DNA of 7,433 nt from Candidatus Omnitrophota bacterium (GCA_016789035.1 JAEUSC010000341.1:1-7433); one strand, 5' to 3'; shown: positions 1 through 6,958, numbered from the stretch's first letter. Notes: generated from the sequence alone by a model not told the origin. A program made the numbers and translations.

Positions 1-1037
<1,037 letters not shown>

Positions 1038-1043
1038 TACCAC

Positions 1044-1051
1044 ACCTCCTT
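1044..1051 (-). promoter_or_regulatory. Ribosome binding site of groES (AAGGAGGT)
   Basis: This is a perfect eight-base Shine-Dalgarno sequence, AAGGAGGT on the minus strand, with six bases between it and the ATG at 1037. It decides the groES start against the longer open frame reaching 1100. It is the strongest ribosome site in the window, as expected for a highly expressed chaperonin. Confidence 0.93.
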
Positions 1052-1093
1052 GAAGGTCAATCATGTTTATTTGATGTAAAAAGCTAATGAAAT

Positions 1094-1120
1094 TTAGCAC
1101 TAACTAATTTAGAGTGCCAA
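1094..1120 (-). promoter_or_regulatory. CIRCE operator (HrcA binding site) of groESL
   Basis: On the minus strand this reads TTGGCACTC, nine bases, then TAGTGCTAA. The classical CIRCE consensus is TTAGCACTC-N9-GAGTGCTAA, so the 9-9-9 geometry is exact. There are two departures: A to G at base 3 of the left arm and G to T at the first base of the right arm. CIRCE is the binding site of the heat-shock repressor HrcA, which is itself helped to fold by GroEL, giving a feedback loop. The left arm starts inside the last two bases of the predicted -10 box, so a bound repressor would cover the transcription start. HrcA itself is not in this window; its presence is inferred. Confidence 0.94.
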
Positions 1121-1146
1121 TATAACAATTTCTCAAAATCTGTCAA
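1119..1146 (-). promoter_or_regulatory. Predicted sigma-70 type promoter of groESL
   Basis: On the minus strand there is a perfect -35 box TTGACA (1146-1141), a 16-base spacer, and a -10 box TATATT (1124-1119) preceded by TGT, which makes an extended -10. The -10 overlaps the first two bases of the CIRCE operator. It sits 35 to 63 nt past the coaX stop codon. This is the vegetative-sigma promoter plus CIRCE arrangement known for HrcA-controlled groE operons, rather than a sigma-32 promoter. Confidence 0.85.
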
Positions 1147-1181
1147 GGATTTTTTCAGCAGAATTTTGTAATTTGGAAAGA

Positions 1182-2075
1182 TTACCGACGAGGTTTAACA
1201 CAAGAACACGATTCTATTGAACTCAACAAAAGACCCATTCCCTTAAACACCAGATGCTCATCAATGATAAATCGCACAGGATCTTTTCTGCTTATTGTCC
1301 GCCTCTTGGTTTGCCGAGTTAGATCCCGAAAATCAAAAGACTCTTTGCTACCAAGGCCCGACACTCCCTTAATAAACTTTTTCATGAGTTGCGTATGCCC
1401 TCCAGTCATAACGATATAAGGGCGTCCTTCCATCTGTTTGACCATTAATTCAATCAACCCACGGCACAAACATCCATATCCATAAAAAAGACCACTCAAG
1501 ATACTTTCCTGAGTACTCCTGCCAATAACCGAACAGGGAGCCTCAATATTAATTTTTGGCAATAAAGCTGTCTTTTGAAAGAGTACTTCTGCCGAAAGTC
1601 GAATGCCGGGAACAATGACGCCACCTAGATATTCTCCTTTGCCAGACACGGCATCGAAAGTAATAGCCGTCCCCAGGTCGATTACAATAACCGGACTCCC
1701 ATACAATTGAAACGCCGCAAAAGCGCCGACAAGCCTGTCCTGCCCCACCTGCTGGGGTTTACGATATCGGTTCACCATGGGCACTGTAAGAGTCTCTCCT
1801 ACAACCCTCACCTCGCACCTGAACTCCCTTTGTATAGACATACAAACAAAATGTGACAAGCGGGGAACCACACTGCAAACAACAGTAACTTGGATGGGAC
1901 CGTAACTACGAAGATAGCGACGCAATAAGCCTCCTAACTGTAAACGCAATGACTCTCGCCTGATCTGCGAGTCAATGCGATCAACACAAAACACCTGATG
2001 ATCATTCATGACAGCAAAGGCGATAGTTGTATTGCCGATATCCACCGTTAAATGCACGCTCTTACCTTTAGACAT
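1182..2075 (-). CDS. coaX: Type III pantothenate kinase CoaX, with a C-terminal-region insertion
   Basis: CoaX phosphorylates pantothenate to 4'-phosphopantothenate, the first step of coenzyme A synthesis, in the cytoplasm. It belongs to the ASKHA fold. Visible motifs are the phosphate loop VDIGNTT (11-17), VGQDRL (110-115) with the conserved Asp, IDLGTAITFDAV (132-143) with the second Asp, GGVIVPGIRLSAEVLF (151-166), TGG (224-226) and the C-terminal IIDEHLVFKGM that corresponds to the usual DP-L-L-KGL segment. The product is 297 residues against roughly 255-265 in the family. The excess is a basic stretch of about 30 residues (about 238-267) between TGG and the last motif. A TTG at 2078 is in frame, but the ATG at 2075 is preferred because the GGGAGG ribosome site would sit only one base from the TTG. 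The start overlaps the uvrB stop by 8 nt, implying coupled translation. Function is secure; the meaning of the insertion is unknown. Confidence 0.93.
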   Translation of the reverse strand: MSKGKSVHLTVDIGNTTIAFAVMNDHQVFCVDRIDSQIRRESLRLQLGGLLRRYLRSYGPIQVTVVCSVVPRLSHFVCMSIQREFRCEVRVVGETLTVPMVNRYRKPQQVGQDRLVGAFAAFQLYGSPVIVIDLGTAITFDAVSGKGEYLGGVIVPGIRLSAEVLFQKTALLPKINIEAPCSVIGRSTQESILSGLFYGYGCLCRGLIELMVKQMEGRPYIVMTGGHTQLMKKFIKGVSGLGSKESFDFRDLTRQTKRRTISRKDPVRFIIDEHLVFKGMGLLLSSIESCSCVKPRR

Positions 2076-4080
2076 CAATCCTCCCAGAAGACTTTTGCTT
2101 GGGATCTAATCGACCCGCGGAAGCGTTTAACAAACTAATCCTGTCTCTTATCTTGGCCGCCTTTTCAAATTCCAGATTACGAGCAGCGGCTTCCATTTGA
2201 CGCTCAAGATCAGTAATCATATTTGAAAACGCAAATTCCTCTTCATCTTGACCGGCTGCATCCATAACAAGCTCATCGGCCTCGGCCAGCTGATCAATAC
2301 CGTCTTGAATGGCCTTTTTAATAGTGGTTGGAGTAATCCCATACTTCTTATTAAATTCCAACTGAATTTTACGACGACGATCGCATTCTGAAATGGTAAA
2401 TTTCATCGCAGGACTAATTGTATCCGCATACATTATAACCACCCCATGGATATTTCGAGCTGCCCGGCCCGCTGTTTGAATCAAAGACGTTTGCGAGCGC
2501 AAAAACCCCTGCTTATCCGCATCTAAGATAGCAACCAAAGACACTTCCGGAAGATCAAGCCCTTCGCGCAACAAATTTACACCGACCAGACAATCAAACT
2601 TATTGATGCGCAAATCGTGCAAGATTTTCGCCCGGTCAATCGTTTCAATATCAGAATGCAGATACTTGACCTTAATGCCAGATTCCTCCAGATACTCCGT
2701 CAAATCCTCCGACATCCGCTTGGTCAACGTAGTGACTAAAACGCGTTCCTTTCTTTCTACGCGCAGACGAATTTCCTGCAGCAGATCATCCACTTGACCT
2801 GCCGTAGATCTAACCTCAATGGGCGGATCAACAATTCCGGTCGGGCGAATGATTTGCTCAACCACATGCCCTTGAGATCCCTTCAATTCATATTCGGCGG
2901 GGGTGGCGGAAACGTAAATCATCTGTCCGATTACGTCCTTAAACTCATGAAATTTTAATGGTCGATTGTCCAGACAAGACGGAAGCCTAAAACCATGCTC
3001 AACCAGCATTTGCTTGCGCGACCGGTCACCTTCGTACATTCCATTGAGCTGTGGAATAGTGACATGAGATTCATCAATGATCGTCACAAAATCCTTTGGA
3101 AAATAATCAATAAGACAAAAGGGTCTTGCACCGGCTGGTCGACCTGAAAGAACACGAGAATAATTTTCAATGCCTTTGCAGTATCCCATCTCCTTCATCA
3201 TTTCCATATCATATTTAGTTCTAGATTGAAGCCGCTGTGCCTCGACCAACTTACCTTGAGTATTTAATACCGCCAACCTTTCATCCAGCTCCTTTCGGAT
3301 GTCTTGCAGGGCACTTTCTAACCGGGGCGGAGAAACAATAAAATGCTTGGCTGGATAAATGGCCGTCTGCTCCAATTCAGCGATCCGATCACCGGATACC
3401 GGATTAATTTGGGAAATCCGCTCAATCTCATCTCCAAAGAATTCAATGCGTAAGGCATCTTGACGATACGCGGGGAAAACTTCGAGAATATCGCCGCGGA
3501 CGCGCATTTTCCCGCGAGAAAATTCATAGTCATTGCGCTCGTACTGAATTCCAATCAAGCTCCCCAACACCTGATCGCGATCGACGGTCTGTCCTTTTTT
3601 TAAGCGCACTAAATATTCCTGATAATCATCTGGTGAGCCCAAATTATAAATACACGAAACGCTGGCCACAATGATTGTGTCGCGTCGAGACATAAGGGAT
3701 GTCGTGGAAGCCAAGCGTAGACGATCCAACCGGTCGTTAACGGAGGAGTCTTTCTCTATATAAACATCGGTTTGTGGAATATAAGCTTCAGGCTGGTAAT
3801 AATCGTAATAACTTACAAAATATTCAACAGCATTATGTGGAAAGAATGACTTAAACTCACTATAAAGTTGCGCGGCCAGTGTCTTGTTGTGGGAAATAAC
3901 AAGCGTAGGCCGGTTAATCTGCGCAATCACATTGGCCAGTGTGAAGGTTTTCCCACTGCCCGTGACTCCCAAAAGCACCTGAGAAGGAAAGCCATGAGTC
4001 ACGCCCTTAACGAGATCCTGAACAGCCTTCTGTTGTTCATCAACCGTTTTAAAAGGGCTTTGTAGCGTAAATTCATTCAT
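2068..4080 (-). CDS. uvrB: Excinuclease ABC subunit UvrB
   Basis: UvrB is the damage-verifying helicase-like subunit of nucleotide excision repair; it is loaded by UvrA and recruits UvrC. The product is 670 residues, the normal length. Domains in order: Walker A GVTGSGKT (38-45), the beta-hairpin with YYDYYQPEAYIP (91-102) that inserts between DNA strands, the UvrA-interaction region (about 150-250), Walker B DESH (336-339), motif IV-V region with VGVNLLREGLDLPEV (499-513), motif VI QTAGRAARN (535-543), and the C-terminal UVR helix pair (about 621-650) that contacts UvrC. Four positions in the motif V-VI stretch differ from the near-invariant family text (Q524, Q530, T531, A537). The ATG at 4080 gives the usual MNEF-L-SPF start. 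The frame is open to 4167, but that would overlap the lipoprotein gene by 74 nt. No Shine-Dalgarno is seen at 4080; initiation is probably coupled to upstream translation. Confidence 0.97.
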   Translation of the reverse strand: MNEFTLQSPFKTVDEQQKAVQDLVKGVTHGFPSQVLLGVTGSGKTFTLANVIAQINRPTLVISHNKTLAAQLYSEFKSFFPHNAVEYFVSYYDYYQPEAYIPQTDVYIEKDSSVNDRLDRLRLASTTSLMSRRDTIIVASVSCIYNLGSPDDYQEYLVRLKKGQTVDRDQVLGSLIGIQYERNDYEFSRGKMRVRGDILEVFPAYRQDALRIEFFGDEIERISQINPVSGDRIAELEQTAIYPAKHFIVSPPRLESALQDIRKELDERLAVLNTQGKLVEAQRLQSRTKYDMEMMKEMGYCKGIENYSRVLSGRPAGARPFCLIDYFPKDFVTIIDESHVTIPQLNGMYEGDRSRKQMLVEHGFRLPSCLDNRPLKFHEFKDVIGQMIYVSATPAEYELKGSQGHVVEQIIRPTGIVDPPIEVRSTAGQVDDLLQEIRLRVERKERVLVTTLTKRMSEDLTEYLEESGIKVKYLHSDIETIDRAKILHDLRINKFDCLVGVNLLREGLDLPEVSLVAILDADKQGFLRSQTSLIQTAGRAARNIHGVVIMYADTISPAMKFTISECDRRRKIQLEFNKKYGITPTTIKKAIQDGIDQLAEADELVMDAAGQDEEEFAFSNMITDLERQMEAAARNLEFEKAAKIRDRISLLNASAGRLDPKQKSSGRIDV

Positions 4081-4093
4081 CGGTTTGCTGACA

Positions 4094-4570
4094 TCATTTT
4101 CTCGAAAGCAATCTTTGCTCAATTCGGTCGAGCAACCGCTTGACCAGTTTGTCGCTTCGATAAGCACTCGTTCTCACGACATAAAAGTTTTTGACCGATC
4201 GATACCGCACATCAACTTCGACCCCTTCGTCGACTCGATTGACATAAACATTCAACTGCTGGACTTGAGAATAAACAACACGTTGAAACTTACGGACATT
4301 GGTAAAGATCAAAACATGGTCTTGACTGCCTTCACTAAGCAAAGGGTTCCTCTCGTACAATAAAGGATCGACTTCTTTAACCACCTGCCAACCTTCTTGG
4401 TTCAAGGCTGTCTTAACCTCACCTAGGACCACTTTAAAATCGCCGTAATAAACACGTTTATAAGGATGCTCTGATTGAATATATCCGGGCAAATTTAATC
4501 CAGCGCACCCTGCTAAAAGGAAAGTAAGAATGATCAGCCCCGTACGTGGGACAGATACTAAACGATTCAT
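4094..4570 (-). CDS. Putative lipoprotein of unknown function
   Basis: I do not recognise the family. The 158-residue product has a lipoprotein signal: basic N-terminus (R3, R9), a hydrophobic stretch GLIILTFLLA (11-20) and a lipobox L-A-G-C with the acylated cysteine at 22. Residues after the cysteine are A and G, not Asp, which by the E. coli +2 rule would suggest outer-membrane sorting. The mature part looks like a small alpha/beta domain: a helix around DFKVVLGEVKTALNQEGW (44-61), beta strands near HVLIFTNV and QQLNVYVNRV, then EVDVRYRSVKNFYV, and a basic terminal helix. Such a pattern resembles small periplasmic lipoproteins with a ferredoxin-like fold, but that is impression only. The ATG at 4570 has a good AAAGAGGT ribosome site six bases upstream. 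It ends 13 nt before uvrB and starts 53 nt after the MazG-like gene, so it is an envelope gene placed inside a housekeeping run. Confidence 0.85.
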   Translation of the reverse strand: MNRLVSVPRTGLIILTFLLAGCAGLNLPGYIQSEHPYKRVYYGDFKVVLGEVKTALNQEGWQVVKEVDPLLYERNPLLSEGSQDHVLIFTNVRKFQRVVYSQVQQLNVYVNRVDEGVEVDVRYRSVKNFYVVRTSAYRSDKLVKRLLDRIEQRLLSRK

Positions 4571-4623
4571 ATATAAACCTCTTTAAATCCCTAAAATTTT
4601 CAATACGGTTAAATGTAACCTGC

Positions 4624-4923
4624 TTAGCAAATTTTACCGTGCTTATAGGGCCTCGTTTTATTTTTCTCACACTTTTTATTAATTTCGGCCTGGATATCAA
4701 TTCCTAATCCTCCGCACAAATCAAACAGCCTTATAAAGGCATCCGCCAGTTCTTCGCGAAAATTGGCATCATCCTGATGACGGTGACCTTCCATCGCCTC
4801 CGCTAATTCCGTAACAACCAGCATTAATGCTTCACCAATATTTCGCTTTTCATCCCAAAATCCCTTTTCTTTGGCAATCGAATGACACAAAACTGTTAGT
4901 TCACGGACAGTCAAATCATTCAT
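4624..4923 (-). CDS. MazG-like nucleotide pyrophosphohydrolase, single-domain
   Basis: This is a 99-residue all-alpha NTP pyrophosphohydrolase of the MazG-like superfamily. These enzymes hydrolyse (d)NTPs to the monophosphate and pyrophosphate and often clear non-canonical nucleotides. The Mg-binding signature is visible as E39-x2-E42 in TELAEAMEGHR and E58-x2-D61 in REELADAFIRLFDLCGGLGID (56-76). The C-terminal NKTRPYKHGK (88-97) is typical of the short MazG-like proteins found in bacteria and phages. Its length fits the single-domain form, not the two-domain MazG of about 260 residues. The ATG at 4923 has a GGAGT ribosome site four bases upstream. It lies 48 nt downstream of the RluA-family gene. 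Nucleotide-pool cleaning would fit with uvrB two genes on, but the substrate cannot be read from the sequence. Confidence 0.9.
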   Translation of the reverse strand: MNDLTVRELTVLCHSIAKEKGFWDEKRNIGEALMLVVTELAEAMEGHRHQDDANFREELADAFIRLFDLCGGLGIDIQAEINKKCEKNKTRPYKHGKIC

Positions 4924-4971
4924 AAAAACTCCATTCGTTAATTGGTTTAATTAAATGCGACCGACAACAAA

Positions 4972-5673
4972 TTAATGAGTGTTAAGAAAACGCTGCATAT
5001 CATCGGGCAAAGAGGCAGTAACCGTTATATCCTTACGGCTCAAAGGATTCGGCCATTGCAACTCACGCGCATGCAAAGCAATTCGCTTAAACTTGAGTAT
5101 AAAATCTTTACGAAAAGCATACCGGTCTTCTCCAACGAGAGGATGTTTGATATGCGCAAAATGAATACGAATCTGATTTGTTCTCCCTGTCACAGGCATC
5201 ACATCAACAACAGAAAAATTCTTCCGAAACTCTAAAACCTTATATCGCGTTAATGCTGATTTCCCAAAAGAAAAAGCTGCAAATTTATTTTGGTAATAAT
5301 CTTTAATTTCGCTGCGAATCTCACCTATATGCCTACTCAAACGTCCATGGACGAACGCGGTATAGTGCTTTAATACTTTCTTCTGATTAAACAGCTCCAT
5401 TAAACTTTTTTGATTCCTTTTGCCCTTGGCATATAAAATCACACCTGACGTATCACGATCAAGACGATGACACGGGTGCAATCTAGCTGATGCTTGTCCT
5501 CCTCCTTGTATCGAACGCTGCAAATACTGTTTGTTGACAATATCAGTTAACGTTGTAACTTTCCTATTTTCAGCGGGAATAACAAGCAATCCGGGGGGCT
5601 TATTAAAGACAATGGCTATTGGATCTTCGTAAACAATGGGTATCGGGTTGCGCCCGCCCAAATTTTCAGGCAT
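4972..5673 (-). CDS. RluA-family RNA pseudouridine synthase
   Basis: This enzyme isomerises specific uridines in rRNA or tRNA to pseudouridine. The 233-residue product shows the family motif I KPPGLLV (25-31), the catalytic motif HRLDRDTSGVILYAK (69-83) with the nucleophile Asp at 72, the strand-helix segment VTGRTNQIRIHFAHIKHPLVGEDRY (split as 161-173 and 174-185) and the closing ALHARELQWPNP (199-210). No N-terminal S4 RNA-binding domain is present, so it is of the short RluA/RluC-catalytic-core kind. The target site (23S rRNA position or tRNA) cannot be assigned. The ATG at 5673 is supported by AAAAGGTG nine bases upstream, a ribosome site that overlaps the stop codon of the preceding 54-residue gene, so the two are probably translated in series. 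Confidence 0.93.
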   Translation of the reverse strand: MPENLGGRNPIPIVYEDPIAIVFNKPPGLLVIPAENRKVTTLTDIVNKQYLQRSIQGGGQASARLHPCHRLDRDTSGVILYAKGKRNQKSLMELFNQKKVLKHYTAFVHGRLSRHIGEIRSEIKDYYQNKFAAFSFGKSALTRYKVLEFRKNFSVVDVMPVTGRTNQIRIHFAHIKHPLVGEDRYAFRKDFILKFKRIALHARELQWPNPLSRKDITVTASLPDDMQRFLNTH

Positions 5674-5689
5674 AGGAGATTACACCTTT

Positions 5690-5854
5690 TTAAGAATTTT
5701 CCTGATGCTGGTCCAAATGCTCATGCAGAAGATCTGTTAAATAATTAATCTTACGAATCAACAAAATAGGAAAGATAATCATCCAGGCTTGAAACCCAAA
5801 TGCTAGAAGAGCTTGCAGGGGGGTAACGCTAAGCTGTATCGATGAACCTTCCAT
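5690..5854 (-). CDS. Small one-helix membrane protein (54 aa), hypothetical
   Basis: This short gene was found by reading the gap between two listed genes. It runs from ATG at 5854 to TAA at 5692-5690 and encodes 54 residues. The N-terminus MEGSSIQLSVTP is polar, then LQALLAFGFQAWMIIFPILL (13-32) forms one clear transmembrane helix, followed by IRKINYL and an acidic/histidine-rich tail DLLHEHLDQHQENS. A positive R34-K35 pair on the C-terminal side suggests an N-out, C-in topology under the positive-inside rule. It lies 13 nt after PilZ protein B, and its stop overlaps the ribosome site of the RluA gene 16 nt before that start, an ideal operon fit. The ribosome site is weak (GAAAG about five bases upstream). 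The family is not recognised. The clean fit between neighbours, with no frame conflict, is the main support for it being real. Confidence 0.72.
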   Translation of the reverse strand: MEGSSIQLSVTPLQALLAFGFQAWMIIFPILLIRKINYLTDLLHEHLDQHQENS

Positions 5855-5867
5855 AGATCTTTCAGTT

Positions 5868-6251
5868 TTATAAAGATGATTTTTGTGGACCTAACATATG
5901 ATCTACAAAATCAGCGATGGCATGCATATCTTTAGGCTGAATATCATTAAAGAAGATGGCCGCATTAAAATAATCATGATTCACAACCGATTCTGTTCGA
6001 ACAACAACTCCTTGGCAGGAAATTCTTTTGGTAGATGAACGATTGTTCTTTCGCACCGGTAACAGCAAATGAATCTTCAACTTTGTCATTGGCTCAATAT
6101 AAGCACTGACCCGGCAGTAAACACCCGAGGAACTTAAATTTCTTGTTTCGGTTACAATATCAAGATCACCGCTCGACAGCTTGAGCGGAACATTATGTTC
6201 TAATCGGGGACTTCTTCTACGATCCGCTGGAGAATAAGACTTATTCACCAC
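5868..6251 (-). CDS. PilZ domain protein B
   Basis: This is a stand-alone PilZ domain of 127 residues. PilZ domains bind cyclic di-GMP and pass the signal to motility, exopolysaccharide or envelope machinery. The two ligand motifs are both present: RxxxR as R12-R-S-P-R16 and the N-x-S-x-x-G motif as N38-L-S-S-S-G43. Later strands such as CQGVVVRTES and YFNAAIFFNDI fit the PilZ beta barrel, and a C-terminal helix follows (DMHAIADFVDHML). The start is GTG at 6251, with a second GTG codon at 6248 that is equally possible. An AAGGGA ribosome site inside the end of the zinc-protein gene is 5 or 8 bases from them. Only 2 nt separate it from that gene, so translation is likely coupled. It shares only the motif skeleton with PilZ protein A, so the pair is not a recent tandem duplication. 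Confidence 0.9.
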   Translation of the reverse strand: MVNKSYSPADRRRSPRLEHNVPLKLSSGDLDIVTETRNLSSSGVYCRVSAYIEPMTKLKIHLLLPVRKNNRSSTKRISCQGVVVRTESVVNHDYFNAAIFFNDIQPKDMHAIADFVDHMLGPQKSSL

Positions 6252-6253
6252 AA

Positions 6254-6454
6254 TTATCCCTTATTTTCGGTAGCAGCAGCCTCTGCGGACGCAGCAGCTT
6301 TTTCTTTCAATTGCTTTTCCTGCACCACACGAAAGCAAACATTATTGCAAAAATATCCCCCATTACGGTAATATCGGCGGGCCCTTTTTAAAACCTTCTT
6401 ACAAGCAGGACAATTTTTTATTTCCTCAACAACCACTTTTGCATCGTCAGCCAT
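6254..6454 (-). CDS. Small four-cysteine (zinc-ribbon / treble-clef type) protein
   Basis: This is a 66-residue soluble protein with two cysteine pairs, CPAC (15-18) and C36-N-N-V-C40, separated by 17 residues of which many are basic (KKVLKRARRYYRNGGYF). The knuckle CPxC followed by Y/F-F-C-x3-C is typical of small zinc-binding treble-clef or ribbon proteins such as YacG or MYM/TRASH-like fingers. Exact family membership cannot be claimed. The tail EKQLKEKAAASAEAAATENKG (46-66) is Ala/Glu-rich and probably disordered or helical. The ATG at 6454 has an AAAGGAGT ribosome site nine bases upstream. It sits between two PilZ genes, 26 nt after A and 2 nt before B, which ties it to them functionally by context only. 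The basic stretch between the cysteine pairs would suit nucleic-acid or protein contact. Confidence 0.85.
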   Translation of the reverse strand: MADDAKVVVEEIKNCPACKKVLKRARRYYRNGGYFCNNVCFRVVQEKQLKEKAAASAEAAATENKG

Positions 6455-6480
6455 ACTTCAACAACTCCTTTCAAACAACC

Positions 6481-6837
6481 TTAAGACTGTTTTATGTCAC
6501 TAATTATGTAATTAACTTCTCTTCTGATTACTTCTTCCGAACCATCAAACTTAATTCCTATCTGATACAGCTCAGAATCTGCCAACATTTTTATCCAAGC
6601 CACAACCCCCTTTAGCGCGATAATATTGGCCTCGCCATGTTGTTGCAAATATATCAGAACCGGATCCTTTACACCCACAAACTGGCTTACGGTCAAACAC
6701 ATACCGCCACGGCTTAAATCTTTGGAAAGGCTGCCGTCAGTACTGCTATACTCTCCGATTTGATATTTGACTGCCTGCTTGAATAAAAAACGGGGATGTT
6801 GACGATTTTCACAGGTTCTGGCGCTAAGATTATCCAT
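6481..6837 (-). CDS. PilZ domain protein A
   Basis: This is a 118-residue single PilZ domain, a probable cyclic di-GMP receptor. The ligand motifs are RxxxR as R12-Q-H-P-R16 and D-x-S-x-x-G as D40-L-S-R-G-G45. The pattern GVVAWIKMLADSELYQIGIKF (split as 77-86 and 87-97) matches the late beta strands of the family. A helix at the C-terminus (EEVIRREVNYIISDI) closes the domain. The frame is open to a GTG at 6873, but the ATG at 6837 is chosen because it has GAAGGT six bases upstream, while the GTG has no ribosome site. It is the first gene after the predicted promoter at 6986-6959 and so heads the long operon. The target of the signal is unknown; flagellar, pilus or polysaccharide genes are not visible here. 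Confidence 0.9.
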   Translation of the reverse strand: MDNLSARTCENRQHPRFLFKQAVKYQIGEYSSTDGSLSKDLSRGGMCLTVSQFVGVKDPVLIYLQQHGEANIIALKGVVAWIKMLADSELYQIGIKFDGSEEVIRREVNYIISDIKQS

Positions 6838-6958
6838 AAAACGACCTTCAAAGATCTGTACTATTTTGGGCACAGGCTGCGTAAAGTTTTTACTCTATAT
6901 GCGAGAAATTCCTTTAAAAGGCCAGCTTGAATGAAACCGCACTCCCAAAATTTTTTCT
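6838..6958 (-). other. 5' leader of the PilZ operon, about 120 nt
   Basis: This non-coding stretch lies between the predicted -10 box and the PilZ A start codon. It contains a perfect eight-base inverted repeat, ATTTTGGG (minus strand 6951-6944) and CCCAAAAT (6870-6863), whose pairing would enclose about 73 nt. It also contains a smaller near-palindrome CTTTTAAAGG. I looked for the conserved boxes of the cyclic di-GMP (GEMM) riboswitch and did not find them. It may simply be a long leader, or a structured one of unknown type. Confidence 0.4.

Noticed and set aside
1147..1181. Terminator between coaX and groES
   Set aside because: Only 35 nt lie between the coaX stop and the -35 box, with no G/C-rich stem; the T-rich and A-rich runs alone are not enough.
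4081..4167. Longer uvrB start at GTG 4167
   Set aside because: The extra 29 residues have no counterpart at the normal UvrB N-terminus and the region lies within the lipoprotein gene.
4085..4363. Plus-strand open frame of 92 codons opposite the lipoprotein and the uvrB start
   Set aside because: Antisense to a well-supported lipoprotein with signal sequence and ribosome site; no initiation signal or recognisable domain.
4458..4700. Minus-strand 80-codon frame bridging the MazG-like and lipoprotein genes
   Set aside because: It overlaps both genes out of frame, including the lipobox region, and has no ribosome site; both flanking genes have clear family or signal features.
4975..5235. Plus-strand frames of 86 and 61 codons opposite the RluA-type gene
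   Set aside because: They run across the conserved C-terminal motifs of the pseudouridine synthase on the other strand and show no domain of their own.
6838..6873. Longer PilZ A start at GTG 6873
   Set aside because: No ribosome site in front of it, while ATG 6837 has GAAGGT at six bases and still includes the whole PilZ domain.
6838..6958. Cyclic di-GMP (GEMM) riboswitch before the PilZ operon
   Set aside because: The conserved boxes of the GEMM aptamer and its tetraloop-receptor arrangement were not found on the transcribed strand.
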